64,000 nucleotides of DNA from Magnetococcales bacterium (GCA_015231375.1 JADGBT010000003.1:1-64000); one strand, 5' to 3'; shown: positions 17,732 to 27,769, counted from the first letter of the stretch. Translations and numbers: made by a program. The notes: generated by a model not told the origin, from the letters alone.

Positions 17732-18838
17732 ATGATCCCTTTTGCCTCTTTTGACAAGCCCGTGGTCGGTCTGGACATCGGCACCACGGCCATCAAGGCG
17801 GTGGAATTGCGCCGTTCCGGACGCCAATGGAGCGTTCACCGGGTCGGCTGGAAACCGCTGCCCCCCAAGGCCGTTGCCGGCGGCAAGATCAAGGAAAAAG
17901 AGATCGTCGTCCAGACGCTCCGGGAACTGTGGGCCGAATGCCGCTTCGGATGCAAGCGCGTTGCCATCGGCGTCGGCGGACCCTCGGTGATCATCAAACG
18001 GATTCCACTGGCTCTGATGAGCGAACTGGACCTGGAAGATCAGATCGCCCTGGAAGCCGAAGAGCATATCCCGTTCGACATCGAAGAGGTCTATCTGGAC
18101 TTCCAGATCCTGGAGCGTGGCGCCGAACAGATGGATGTCATGCTCACCGCGTGCAAGAAAGAGCTGGTGGACAATCGTCTGGAGGCGCCACGCGAGGCGG
18201 GTCTGAATCCGGTGCTGTGCGATCTGGATCTGTTCGGCATGATCAACGCCTTCGGGCAGTTCTGTCCCGCCGCCGCAGGGAGCCACCCCCCCAAGACCGC
18301 CAAGAACCACAAAAGCGATCCTGCCGCAAAAATCGAATCCACCGCCCTGGTCAATGCCGGGGCCTCTCATCTGAGCGTGGCGATTCTGACCCACGGCGTG
18401 CCGGAGTTCATCCGCGATCACGCCTTCGGAGGGGAACGTCTGCTGCAAGAACTCCAGCAGCAGAACAACCTGAGCGCAGAAGAGGCCGAACAGATGATCC
18501 GTCAGGGACACGACAGCCAGAATCGCCCCTGGTCCCCGGCCCAGCGGCAACCCATGATTCAGGCGTTCGCGGAACAGATGTCCGGCCTGATCCGGCAATC
18601 CGTGGATTTCCACAACGCCTCCCATGGCAACCAGAAGGTCGGATCGGTGCATGTTTCCGGCGGCTGCGCCCTGCTGCCCGAACTGCCCGCCCGCCTGGGA
18701 GAACTGCTGAATCTGCCGGTACACAAGGTCAATCCCGTGTCGGGTCTGCATGGAACCGTTCCAGCCGCGTTGCGACCGGACAACGCGACGGGATTCCTGG
18801 TGGCTTTGGGATTGGCCCTGCGGGGAGACGCGCCATGA
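17732..18838 (+). CDS. pilM: Type IV pilus inner-membrane platform protein PilM
   Basis: The 368-aa actin-like ATPase forms a cytoplasmic ring of the pilus alignment subcomplex by binding the N-terminal tail of PilN. The first conserved phrase is VGLDIGTTAIKAVEL (phosphate 1 loop), and the middle has EAEEHIPFDIEEVYLDFQIL, a PilM hallmark. The C-terminal VHVSGGCALLPELPARL is the adenosine motif. The frame is open to 17615, but the ATG at 17732 gives the family's usual short lead (MIPFASFDKP). The next gene starts inside its stop (ATGA), and the whole operon pilM-N-O-P-Q-aroB is coupled this way. Confidence 0.93.
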   Translation: MIPFASFDKPVVGLDIGTTAIKAVELRRSGRQWSVHRVGWKPLPPKAVAGGKIKEKEIVVQTLRELWAECRFGCKRVAIGVGGPSVIIKRIPLALMSELDLEDQIALEAEEHIPFDIEEVYLDFQILERGAEQMDVMLTACKKELVDNRLEAPREAGLNPVLCDLDLFGMINAFGQFCPAAAGSHPPKTAKNHKSDPAAKIESTALVNAGASHLSVAILTHGVPEFIRDHAFGGERLLQELQQQNNLSAEEAEQMIRQGHDSQNRPWSPAQRQPMIQAFAEQMSGLIRQSVDFHNASHGNQKVGSVHVSGGCALLPELPARLGELLNLPVHKVNPVSGLHGTVPAALRPDNATGFLVALGLALRGDAP

Positions 18839-19434
18839 AACTGCACATCAATCTGCTGCCCTACCGCCCGGCGCGACGACTGGCGAAGGTCAACCGGCTG
18901 TTCATGACCTGGGGCGCGGTGGCCCTGGTGGGCATGCTGCTGGCCTTTTTCGCCAACACCCGCATCGAAGCGCACATAGAGGAACTCACCGCCAAGAAGC
19001 TTGAACACGAAGAGACCCTGAAACGGCTGGAAAAACAGCTCGGAGAGATCGCCGAAATCAAGGCCAAGCGGGAACTGGTCAAGCAGCGGCTGGAGCTGGT
19101 GGCCCAGTTGAGCCGCTCGCGCGATCTGACGTTGCGGGTGCTGGACACCTTGAGTCAACAGATTCCGGAAAAGGTGTGGCTCACCCGCCTCTCCACGCGG
19201 CAAAACGCCCTGGAACTCATGGGCGAGGCCCAGTCCAACGCCATGGTGGCGGATTTCATGAGCGCCCTGGAACGCTCTCCCCATCTGGCCCATGTGGACC
19301 TGACCCGGGTGGCCCGTCCGGCCAAGGCCCAGTCGGAGATGAAGGAGTTCACCGTCACCGCCCGGATCGTCCCGCCGCCGGAACCCGAGGATCCCAAAAC
19401 CCAGACACCGACCCGGACGGGAGCGCAGCCATGA
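18835..19434 (+). CDS. pilN: Type IV pilus alignment protein PilN
   Basis: The 199-aa bitopic inner-membrane protein begins MKLHINLLPYR. INLLPYR is the conserved tail that docks into PilM. One transmembrane segment (about residues 24-40, TWGAVALVGMLLAFF) is followed by a coiled coil (about 45-90) and a ferredoxin-like periplasmic domain. The C-terminus is Pro/Thr-rich. PilN pairs with PilO to join the cytoplasmic ring to PilP and the secretin. Its start and stop both overlap neighbours by ATGA. Confidence 0.92.
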   Translation: MKLHINLLPYRPARRLAKVNRLFMTWGAVALVGMLLAFFANTRIEAHIEELTAKKLEHEETLKRLEKQLGEIAEIKAKRELVKQRLELVAQLSRSRDLTLRVLDTLSQQIPEKVWLTRLSTRQNALELMGEAQSNAMVADFMSALERSPHLAHVDLTRVARPAKAQSEMKEFTVTARIVPPPEPEDPKTQTPTRTGAQP

Positions 19435-20087
19435 GCCTGGAACTTGGATTCGACCCGGGTCAACTGTTGCGGCTCAAACCGTTGCAAAACGCGGGGATCG
19501 CCCTGGGGATCCTGGTGGTGATCGCCATCGGTTATTGGCATTTCTTCCTGAAGGATCATCAGGTGACCATCGAGCGTCTCGACGCCGAAATCATCCAGCA
19601 AGAAGAGACCATCCGCTCCCGTCAGACCATGTTGCGTCAGCTTCCGGCGTTGCGCAAGGAGCTGGCCGAGCTGAAAAAACTGGAGGCGGAAGCGGCGCGC
19701 AAGCTGCCGGCGCGCAAGGACATTCCCGCGCTGCTCACCGACATTTCCAACGCCGGACACGAACAGGGACTCACCTTCGTGCTGTTCGCCCCCAAGGCGG
19801 AACTGCTGGCCGACATTCACGCCGAAGTCCCGGTGGAAATGCAACTGCAAGGATCCTTCCACGAAACGGCACTGTTCATGCAAACCATTGCCCGAATGCC
19901 CCGCATTGTCACGATCAACGACACCCTGATGACACCGGACAAAAACGGCGTCCTGCTGACCACCACCAAAGCGACCACCTATCGTTTTCTGGACGCCGAG
20001 GAGTTGGCCGAACAGGCGCAAAAAAAGGCCAAGAACGCCAAGGGGGCAAAACCGGCGGACAAAAAACAGGATAAACAGAATCCATGA
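19431..20087 (+). CDS. pilO: Type IV pilus alignment protein PilO
   Basis: The 218-aa protein has one transmembrane helix (about residues 21-41, AGIALGILVVIAIGYWHFFL), a coiled coil (45-90), and a periplasmic ferredoxin-like domain ending near NDTLMTPDKNG. This is the standard PilO layout. It dimerises with PilN and sets the piston-like behaviour of the pilus machine. The tail is Lys/Ala-rich (KKAKNAKGAKPADKK) and has no counterpart that I recognise. It is coupled to pilN and pilP by ATGA overlaps. Confidence 0.92.
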   Translation: MSLELGFDPGQLLRLKPLQNAGIALGILVVIAIGYWHFFLKDHQVTIERLDAEIIQQEETIRSRQTMLRQLPALRKELAELKKLEAEAARKLPARKDIPALLTDISNAGHEQGLTFVLFAPKAELLADIHAEVPVEMQLQGSFHETALFMQTIARMPRIVTINDTLMTPDKNGVLLTTTKATTYRFLDAEELAEQAQKKAKNAKGAKPADKKQDKQNP

Positions 20088-20575
20088 TGCGACTGGCCAT
20101 GACGCGACTGGCCCTGGTGATACGACTGGCCCTGGTGACGGGCATGACCGGCTTCGCCGCCAACGCTGCGGCCACGGAGCCGCCGCCCAGAAGCGAAGAA
20201 CCGCCCTACCGTCTGGCGGGCAAACGGGATCCTTTCCAAACCCCCGCCGGGGTGGAAAAAAGTCGGATGAACGAAACCGCCGACCCGACCCCGACCACGC
20301 CCGCACGTCCCAGGGAGCCGCTGGAGGCCTTTCAACTGGACAGCCTCAAACTGGTGGCCATCCTGCGTTCCAACGCCGGCTGGCCCCCGGCGGCCATGGT
20401 CCAGGATCCCCAGGGCAAAGGTCATCTCGTGCGTCAAGGATTCCACATCGGCACCCGCGAAGGGGAAGTCCTGGAGATCGGCGATGGCGTGGTGACCATC
20501 CGCGAACCTCCCCCATCCCTGGAGGGCGCACCCAGAATCATCACCCTACGGTTGCATGAAGAGAAAACTCCATGA
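20084..20575 (+). CDS. pilP: Type IV pilus assembly protein PilP
   Basis: The 163-aa periplasmic protein links the PilN/PilO pair to the secretin PilQ through its C-terminal beta domain (YRLAGKRDPFQTP, LDSLKLVAILR, HLVRQGFHIGTREGEV). These phrases are typical of PilP. Most PilP proteins are lipoproteins, but this one has no cysteine near the N-terminus. Instead it has a plain signal sequence likely cut at ANA/ATE. That signal was built by tandem copies of CGACTGGCC-type units at 20090-20140. It is coupled on both sides by ATGA overlaps. Confidence 0.9.
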   Translation: MMRLAMTRLALVIRLALVTGMTGFAANAAATEPPPRSEEPPYRLAGKRDPFQTPAGVEKSRMNETADPTPTTPARPREPLEAFQLDSLKLVAILRSNAGWPPAAMVQDPQGKGHLVRQGFHIGTREGEVLEIGDGVVTIREPPPSLEGAPRIITLRLHEEKTP

Positions 20576-22995
20576 TGCGTACCGCTTCGTTGTTCTCATC
20601 GATCTTCGCGCTGCTGGTGCTCGCCGGATGTCTGGCCTCCCAACCCCCGGCGCCCGAAGCCGCCAATCCGGCGCAACAGGCGGCCAGACCTCCGACGCGC
20701 ATTCTCGAAGTGAGCGCCCGCGAAGAGTCCCGAGGCACCCACATCTCCGTGAAGGCCGACGGTCCCCTCACCCACCGTCTCTACCAAAAAAGCGACCCCC
20801 CCAGAATCCTGTTGATCTTTCCCAAGACCCCGCTGGATCACGCCATCCAACCCCGATTGGTGAATCTCGCCACCGTGGCCGGACTCTTTCCCGGAGAGAC
20901 CCCGGAACACGACGGACAACTGGAACTGACCCTGCCGGCCATGCTGGAATACGATCTCAAGGAGACCAGCTCGGGTCTAGAACTGACCGTGCTGGCCCCA
21001 AAGCGTCAGGAGAGCAAAAACCGTCCCGAAATCCGCGACACCCGCATCACCCGTGTCACCGAAGGCAGTGAAATCCGCTTTCTGGGCACCGGACCCTTTC
21101 CGGAACCGAAAATCTTCCGCACCGAAGATCCCCCCCGCATGGTGGTGGATCTGCCGGGCATTCCCGGTCCCGGCGAACCCAAAAGCCTCACCGTCTCCAC
21201 CCCGGAGGTGCTGCGCGCCCAACTGGCCAGCGCTCCGGGAAAGACCCGGCTGGTGGTGGATCTGGCCCACGCGGGCATCGCCTACCGGCTCGATCGGGAC
21301 GCAGGCGGTCCTTTCATCCAACTGACCTTGCGGCCGGATGTGGCCGGAACCCCCTCGGTCACTCAGGTCACCTTCGCCCGCGACGGCGCGGACGCGCTGA
21401 CCCGCATCCAGTTGGACCGGGAAGGATTCGCCACCCATGGCCAGCGTCAGGGCAACGCGCTGACCGTTCAACTCAAAAAAACCAAGGCCGCCGAAAAATG
21501 GATCCGGCGCATGGACGTGCGCGCCTTCGGCGGACCCGTGGAATACGTGGATCTGAAGCCCGAAGGCGACAATCTCCAGGCCACCTTGCACCTGAACCGC
21601 TCCGCCGGTCCGCACGACATTCTCCAAAAGGATCGGGAACTGCTGATCCGGGTCAAGTCCGCCGCCACCAACCCGGATCCCAACGCACTGTCGGAATTTC
21701 CCTACGCGGGCCAAAAGGTCTCCCTGGACGTCAAGGAGATCGACATCCAGAATGCGTTGCGTTTCATGGCCGAAGTGGCCAAGATCAATATCATCCTGGC
21801 CGACAGCGTGACCGGCACCTTGACCATGCGCCTCGAAGAGGTGCCCTGGGATCAGGCCCTGGACCTGATGCTCGAAGCCAAGCAGTTGGGCAAGGTGCGG
21901 CAGGGCAACGTGCTGCGCATCGCCCCCCTGGAAGAGATCCAGAAATCGGCCAAGGCGCGCATCGTCGAACAGAACAATCAGAAACAACTGGAACCCGTGG
22001 TGACCGAAATGATTCCGGTCAGTTTCGCCCAGGCGGAGAAGATCCAGACTCTGCTCCAGGAGGGAGACCAGGCCAAAGGAACCCGCATTCTTTCCGAACA
22101 GGGAAGCGTCGCCTTGGACCAGCGCACCAACACCTTGATCGTCAAGGAGGTGGCGGGCAATCTGGCGCAAATCCGCGAACTGGTGGGCAAGCTGGATCAC
22201 CCCATTCCCCAGGTGCTCATCGAGGCGCGCATCGTCGAAGTCTCGCGTGACAATGCCGCCTCCCTGGGCATCAACTGGGGTTTCAATTACAAGAAAAACG
22301 ACAAATGGGCCTTGTCCAGCGGCATCAGCAATGCCAACGAAGCCCACACCGTCAGCGCCAATACGTCAGACTCCCCGCGTCTGCCCATGACCGCCAGTCC
22401 GCCGATGAATTTCCCCTTCATGCCCGCCGCCCCCGGCACACCCGGTTTCGGCAGCGTGGGATTACACTTGGGAACCCTCTCCCCGATGCTGGATCTGGAC
22501 ATCGAACTCGGCGCCATGGAAAATACCGGCAAGCTGACCGCCATCGCCAGTCCGCGCATTCTCACCACCAACAAACAAAAGGCGGTCATCACCCAAGGCT
22601 CCAGCCAGCCCTACCCGACCCGCGACTCCACGGGCGCGGTCACCTATTCGTACATCGACGCCACCTTGAGTCTGACCGTCACCCCGCAGATCACCCCGAA
22701 CGGATTCATCATCCTGGACGTGGTGACCACCAACAACGAAGTGGGCGCCAGCAGCGGTGTGGCGCCGCCGCCCATCAGCAAACAAGAGATCACCACCAAC
22801 GCCCTGGTCAAAGACGGCGAGACCATCGTGCTCGGCGGCATCTACCGCACCAAAGAGAGCGACCGCACCCTGGGCATCCCGCAGATCAGTGAAATCCCCC
22901 TGCTGGGCTGGCTGTTCAAGCAGGAGAGCCAAGACAACAAACAGGTGGAGTTGATGGTCTTCATCACTCCCCGCATCATCGAGCAGACCCCATGA
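20572..22995 (+). CDS. pilQ: Type IV pilus secretin PilQ
   Basis: The 807-aa outer-membrane secretin forms the pilus exit pore. Its N-terminus has a lipobox (LLVLAGC, Cys20), so it may be lipidated. AMIN domains that bind peptidoglycan fill about residues 45-330. The secretin/TonB short N-terminal domain lies at about 380-455 (SLDVKEIDIQNALRFMAEV), then an N1 (KH-like) domain, and the C-terminal secretin beta-barrel domain runs from about 540 to the end (GGIYRTKESDRTLGIPQISEIPLLGWLF). It ends by ATGA overlap with aroB. Confidence 0.95.
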   Translation: MMRTASLFSSIFALLVLAGCLASQPPAPEAANPAQQAARPPTRILEVSAREESRGTHISVKADGPLTHRLYQKSDPPRILLIFPKTPLDHAIQPRLVNLATVAGLFPGETPEHDGQLELTLPAMLEYDLKETSSGLELTVLAPKRQESKNRPEIRDTRITRVTEGSEIRFLGTGPFPEPKIFRTEDPPRMVVDLPGIPGPGEPKSLTVSTPEVLRAQLASAPGKTRLVVDLAHAGIAYRLDRDAGGPFIQLTLRPDVAGTPSVTQVTFARDGADALTRIQLDREGFATHGQRQGNALTVQLKKTKAAEKWIRRMDVRAFGGPVEYVDLKPEGDNLQATLHLNRSAGPHDILQKDRELLIRVKSAATNPDPNALSEFPYAGQKVSLDVKEIDIQNALRFMAEVAKINIILADSVTGTLTMRLEEVPWDQALDLMLEAKQLGKVRQGNVLRIAPLEEIQKSAKARIVEQNNQKQLEPVVTEMIPVSFAQAEKIQTLLQEGDQAKGTRILSEQGSVALDQRTNTLIVKEVAGNLAQIRELVGKLDHPIPQVLIEARIVEVSRDNAASLGINWGFNYKKNDKWALSSGISNANEAHTVSANTSDSPRLPMTASPPMNFPFMPAAPGTPGFGSVGLHLGTLSPMLDLDIELGAMENTGKLTAIASPRILTTNKQKAVITQGSSQPYPTRDSTGAVTYSYIDATLSLTVTPQITPNGFIILDVVTTNNEVGASSGVAPPPISKQEITTNALVKDGETIVLGGIYRTKESDRTLGIPQISEIPLLGWLFKQESQDNKQVELMVFITPRIIEQTP

Positions 22996-24092
22996 ATCCA
23001 TCCCCGCGCACCCTGACCGTGGCGCTTGGACCACGCTCTTATGACATTCTCATCGGCTCCGGGATTCTGTCCGCGATCGGCCCGGAACTGAAAACACGCT
23101 TTCGCGGCCAACGGGTGGCCGTGGTCAGCAACGAAACCGTGGCCCCGCTCTATCTGGCCCAGACCCGGCGGTCGCTGGAAGAGGCGGGATTCCGGGTCAC
23201 GCCGATCATTCTTCCAGACGGAGAGAGTCACAAGAACTGGATCACCTTGCAGCGCATCTTCGACGCCCTGATCGAAAACCGGTTCGAGCGGGGAGACGCC
23301 CTGCTGGCTTTGGGAGGCGGGGTGATCGGCGACATGACCGGTTTCGCCGCCGCCTGTCATCAACGCGGCGTCCCCTTCGTGCAGGTGCCCACCACCTTGC
23401 TGGCCCAGGTGGACGCCTCGGTGGGCGGCAAGACCGGCATCAACCATCCGCTGGGCAAAAACCTGATCGGCGCCTTTCATCAACCCTGTCTGGTGCTGAT
23501 GGATGTCGATACCCTGGCCACCCTGCCCCAACGGGAACATCGGGCCGGACTGGCGGAGGTGATCAAATACGGGGTCATCTGGGACAAAGAGTTGTTCGGG
23601 CTGCTGGAAACACGTCTGGAGACCATCCTCGCCGGAGAGCCTTCCCTGCTCACCGAACTGCTGCACCGCTGCTGCGCCATCAAGGCGGAAATCGTGGCCA
23701 TGGATGAACGCGAACTGGGCACGCGGGCACTGCTGAATTTCGGTCACACCTTCGGGCACGCCATCGAATCGTTGACCGGCTACGACGCCTGGCTGCACGG
23801 CGAGGCCGTGGCCGCCGGCATGGTGGTGGCCGCGCGCTTCGCCACCCGGCTCGGCCTGTGTCCGGCGGAAGCCAGCGAACGGGTGTGCGCCCTGATCCAA
23901 CGGGCCGGATTGCCGACCCGGCTGCCCGCGTATCCGGTTGACCACTATCTGGAAGCCATGATACACGATAAAAAAGTTGCATTTGGCAACATGCGCTTCA
24001 TCCTGCCCGAAACCATCGGACGGGCCGTGGTGCGGGACAATCCTTCGGCAGCCGACCTGACGGCCACTCTCGCAGCCCACATGGAGTCATAA
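22992..24092 (+). CDS. aroB: 3-dehydroquinate synthase
   Basis: The 366-aa zinc- and NAD-dependent enzyme performs the second step of the shikimate pathway, turning DAHP into 3-dehydroquinate. The NAD-binding GGGVIGDMTGFAAA and the zinc-ligand blocks GHTFGHAIE and HGEAVAAGM are present. It starts within the pilQ stop. In many proteobacteria aroK lies between pilQ and aroB, but here it is absent and pilQ abuts aroB directly. Length and start match the family. It is the last gene of the coupled pil run, 20 bp before the histidine kinase. Confidence 0.95.
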   Translation: MNPSPRTLTVALGPRSYDILIGSGILSAIGPELKTRFRGQRVAVVSNETVAPLYLAQTRRSLEEAGFRVTPIILPDGESHKNWITLQRIFDALIENRFERGDALLALGGGVIGDMTGFAAACHQRGVPFVQVPTTLLAQVDASVGGKTGINHPLGKNLIGAFHQPCLVLMDVDTLATLPQREHRAGLAEVIKYGVIWDKELFGLLETRLETILAGEPSLLTELLHRCCAIKAEIVAMDERELGTRALLNFGHTFGHAIESLTGYDAWLHGEAVAAGMVVAARFATRLGLCPAEASERVCALIQRAGLPTRLPAYPVDHYLEAMIHDKKVAFGNMRFILPETIGRAVVRDNPSAADLTATLAAHMES

Positions 24093-24112
24093 CCACCCGC
24101 CAAGGAGAGGGC

Positions 24113-27100
24113 ATGAACCGATCCATCCATCATATTCCCATCGCCTATCGTATTACCGCGTGGTTTTCCATACTTATTATTCTATTGGTCATGCAGTTTC
24201 TGCTCTTCGACGCCCAGAATCAAAAACTCATCGACATCCACGACCGACTGGTCAAACACCCTTTCACCGTCACCAAAGCCTCGCTTCGCCTGGAAAAACG
24301 CGTCGTCGAAATCCGCCTGTACAGCGATCTGATCCTCAACGCCCACTCGCCCGACGAAATCCAAAAGATCGAACATCAGCTTCAGGAGTCCTGGAACGGC
24401 CTGAAAGAGAACATGAAAATCATCCAGGAACGTTTCCTGGGCGACATGAACCGGGTCACCGAGACCCAAACCCTGCTGGACGCCTGGTGGCACACCCTGC
24501 AACAAAGGGAAATCGTCTTGCTCCTGGACAACCGCGCCGCCGAGGCCCAGGCGCTGCACACCTCCCCGGAACACCTGAAGCGGATGGAGCGGATCCACGA
24601 AAATCTCCACTACATCGTCCAGTTCGCCCAGAACAAACTCCGCGCGATCTCCGGGGAGTTCGATCACAGCGCGACGGCGGCCCGACAGGTGGTCTTGCTG
24701 TTTTTTTCGGCGATCCTGCTGTTCGGTCTGCTGGTGGCGGTTCTGGCCACCCGCGCCATCACCCGTCCGCTGCGGGAGATGAACGACGCCGTAACCCGCA
24801 TCGCCTCCAAGAACTTCGCCATCACCGTGCCCGGCACCGAAAGAAAGGATGAATTCGGCACCCTGGCCCGCTCCATCGGCATTCTCCAGGGCATGGCCCG
24901 GCATATCGACGAGGAGTCCTGGATCAAAAGTCAGGTCAATCAACTGTCGGTGCAGTTGCAGCAACTCTCGGATCCGGGTCTGTTCGCCCATCAGGTGATT
25001 CACCATCTGACCCCTTTGCTCAACGGCAGTCACGGAGCCTGCTATCTCCACGACGAAGACCGGAAGGTGCTGGAACTCAAGGGCGGCTACGGCCTGGACG
25101 ACCTGAACCAGGCCCGGCAGATCATCGCGCTCGGAGAGAATCAGGTGGGATTGTGCGCCCAGACCGGTCAGACGATCCTGCTGTCCGACCTGCCCAAAGG
25201 GTATGTCAAGATCGCCTCCGGCCTGGGAGAGGCCAAACCCCAAACCCTGATCCTGATCCCGTTGCGCTTCCAGGAACGCACCCTGGGGGTGGTGGAGATC
25301 GCCTCCTTCCAGGCGTTCACTCCCACCCATCACGCCCTGCTGGAAAACATCCAGCCGGTGATCGGCATCAATCTCGAAAGCCTCTACCGCCTGCAACGCA
25401 CCCGCAATCTGCTGCACCAGTCGGAACGCCAGGCGCAACAGCTCCGCCAATCCGAAGCCGAACTCCAGGTCCAGGGGGAGGAACTCCAGGCGATAAACGC
25501 CACCTTGCGCTCCAAAAGCGCGACCCTGGAACAGCAGGCCATGGAGCTGCGCCGTTCGGAAGAGGAGCTCACCACCCAGGGCGAGGCCCTGCAAGTCGCC
25601 AACGAGGAGCTGCGCACCAAGAACGAAACCCTGGAACGCCACACCCGCGCCTTGCAAGAGGCCCGGCAGGTCGCGGAACGCAACGCCGCCGAACTCGAAC
25701 AGGCCTCCCGATACAAATCCGAGTTTCTGGCCAACATGTCCCACGAGTTGCGCACGCCGCTGAACAGTCTGCTGATCCTGTCCCGCGCCCTGGCCATCAA
25801 TCCGGAAGGCAACCTCAACGAAGACCAGAAAGAATCAGCCCAGATCATCCACGACAGCGGTCAGGATCTGCTGATGCTGATCAACGACATCCTGGATCTG
25901 GCCAAGGTGGAGTCCGGCAAGATGGAGCTGGCCCTGGAACCGGTGAGCCTGGTGCAACTGCTCGCCAATCTGGAGCGCCGTTTCACCCCATTGGCCCAGG
26001 ACAAAGGCCTCGCCCTGACCCTGCGGGCCACGCCCCACACGCCAGCCACCCTGCGCACCGATCCCCACAAACTGGGCCGGATTCTCACCAATCTGCTCGC
26101 CAACGCCATCAAGTTCACCGATCAGGGGGAGGTGACCCTCAGCGTGGATCTCCTCTCCACCCCAGGCTCCACCGCCTCCGCCACCAGCCCGGATGAACGG
26201 GTGTGGCTCGCCTGGACGGTTCACGATACCGGCATCGGCATTCCGGCAGGACAGGAGGAGCGCATCTTCCAGGCTTTTCAACAGGTGGATGGCACCACCA
26301 GCCGCCGTCACGGGGGGACCGGTCTGGGACTGACCATCGCGCGCGAGCTGGCCACCCTGCTGGGTGGAGAGATCCGGGTCGCCAGCACTCCCGGTTCCGG
26401 CAGCCGTTTCACCCTCACCCTGCCGATCCCCGCACCGGCAGCCGACCCCGACTCCGCCTTGGCATCGGCCACCCTCCCCGGCTCCACCCCCCACACCCGG
26501 CGCCCGGATCCGCTTTCCCCGGCTTCGATTTTCCCGGCTTCGGGTTCCTCTGCTCCGCCCCCCCTTCCGGCCCATCAAAAGAAAACCATTCTCATTGTCG
26601 AAGACGATCCAGTCTTCGCGCGCATTCTCAACAATCTGGCCCAGGACAAGGGATTCTCCCCCATCCTGGCCCCGGACGGAGAACAGGGACTGACGCTGGC
26701 CATCCGCCATCTTCCTTCGGGGGTGATTCTGGATTTGACCCTGCCGGACATGGATGGCTGGAGCGTGCTCAAGCAACTCAAATCCAACCCGGTCACGCGC
26801 GAGATTCCGGTTCATGTCATCTCGGCCCGCGACGAAAGCGCCTTCGGCACGACCCAGGGAGCGACGGACTACTGGGTCAAGCCCATTGGCCGGGAACAGA
26901 TCGAAATCGTGATGAACCGGATCGCCTGCAGTCAGGGTGGACTGCTTCAGCCCCGCCACGTCCTGGTGATCGAGGACGACCCCAACGCCCGCAAGGCCAT
27001 CGCCACGTTGCTGGAGGAGTCCAGCGAGGTCAAGACCACCTGCGTGGCCAAGGCCGAAGAGGCCCTGGCGCGACTGGGAGAGGAACCTTTCTGCTGCATG

Positions 27101-27769
27101 GTGCTGGATCTGAACCTGCGCGGGATCAGCGGCTTCGAGTTGCTGGAGCGGGCCACCACCAATGGCTTGCGTCTGCCGCCGGTGATCATCTACTCTGGAC
27201 GCATGCTGTCCGATCAAGAAACCCTGTATCTGCGGCAATACACCGATCACATCATCATCAAAGGAGAGCGCTCCCCGGAACGGTTGCAAGAGGAGGTGGC
27301 CCAGTTTCTCCATCAGATGCAACACGTCCCGACCGGCTCCTTTCCTCCGGCGACCGCCATCAATCCCGCGATCCACCAGATTCCGGCCCTCAAGGACAAG
27401 ACGGTCTTGATCGTAGACGACGACATGCGCAACATCTTCGCCCTTTCCAAGGCGTTGCGCGCCCGGGGATTGCAGGTGCTCATGGCCCAGGACGGCATCC
27501 GCTCCATGACCCAGTTGCAGGCCCATCCGGAAATCGATCTGGTGATCATGGACATCATGATGCCGGAGATGGACGGCTACACCGCCATGCGCACCATTCG
27601 CAGCCACGCGCACTGGCAGGATCTGCCCATCGTGGCCCTCACCGCCAAGGCGATGAGCGGAGAACGGGAAAAATGTCTTCAAGCCGGCGCCAACGACTAT
27701 CTGGCCAAACCCGTGGATCTGGATAAACTCATGGCCATGATGCACCACTGGCTGACCCGGACACCATGA
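24113..27769 (+). CDS. Hybrid histidine kinase with HAMP, GAF and three receiver domains
   Basis: The 1218-aa inner-membrane sensor has, in order: TM helix (12-29), a periplasmic helical region, TM helix (about 191-213), HAMP (about 213-265), GAF (about 270-430), a coiled coil (430-535), HisKA with phospho-His544 (SHELRTPLNS), HATPase (about 650-790), and three receiver domains with phospho-acceptor Asp874, Asp999 and Asp1147. A Pro/Ser-rich linker joins kinase and receivers. Three receivers in one chain suggest a branching or phosphorelay role. No Hpt domain is seen, so a separate Hpt protein would be needed. The ATG at 24113 follows AAGGAG. It is coupled to the CheR gene (ATGA at 27766). 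The signal is unknown. Confidence 0.93.
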   Translation: MNRSIHHIPIAYRITAWFSILIILLVMQFLLFDAQNQKLIDIHDRLVKHPFTVTKASLRLEKRVVEIRLYSDLILNAHSPDEIQKIEHQLQESWNGLKENMKIIQERFLGDMNRVTETQTLLDAWWHTLQQREIVLLLDNRAAEAQALHTSPEHLKRMERIHENLHYIVQFAQNKLRAISGEFDHSATAARQVVLLFFSAILLFGLLVAVLATRAITRPLREMNDAVTRIASKNFAITVPGTERKDEFGTLARSIGILQGMARHIDEESWIKSQVNQLSVQLQQLSDPGLFAHQVIHHLTPLLNGSHGACYLHDEDRKVLELKGGYGLDDLNQARQIIALGENQVGLCAQTGQTILLSDLPKGYVKIASGLGEAKPQTLILIPLRFQERTLGVVEIASFQAFTPTHHALLENIQPVIGINLESLYRLQRTRNLLHQSERQAQQLRQSEAELQVQGEELQAINATLRSKSATLEQQAMELRRSEEELTTQGEALQVANEELRTKNETLERHTRALQEARQVAERNAAELEQASRYKSEFLANMSHELRTPLNSLLILSRALAINPEGNLNEDQKESAQIIHDSGQDLLMLINDILDLAKVESGKMELALEPVSLVQLLANLERRFTPLAQDKGLALTLRATPHTPATLRTDPHKLGRILTNLLANAIKFTDQGEVTLSVDLLSTPGSTASATSPDERVWLAWTVHDTGIGIPAGQEERIFQAFQQVDGTTSRRHGGTGLGLTIARELATLLGGEIRVASTPGSGSRFTLTLPIPAPAADPDSALASATLPGSTPHTRRPDPLSPASIFPASGSSAPPPLPAHQKKTILIVEDDPVFARILNNLAQDKGFSPILAPDGEQGLTLAIRHLPSGVILDLTLPDMDGWSVLKQLKSNPVTREIPVHVISARDESAFGTTQGATDYWVKPIGREQIEIVMNRIACSQGGLLQPRHVLVIEDDPNARKAIATLLEESSEVKTTCVAKAEEALARLGEEPFCCMVLDLNLRGISGFELLERATTNGLRLPPVIIYSGRMLSDQETLYLRQYTDHIIIKGERSPERLQEEVAQFLHQMQHVPTGSFPPATAINPAIHQIPALKDKTVLIVDDDMRNIFALSKALRARGLQVLMAQDGIRSMTQLQAHPEIDLVIMDIMMPEMDGYTAMRTIRSHAHWQDLPIVALTAKAMSGEREKCLQAGANDYLAKPVDLDKLMAMMHHWLTRTP

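Noticed and set aside
24182-27748. Long - strand frames opposite the hybrid kinase
   Set aside because: They are shadows of the kinase, without motifs. The kinase has all domains in frame.
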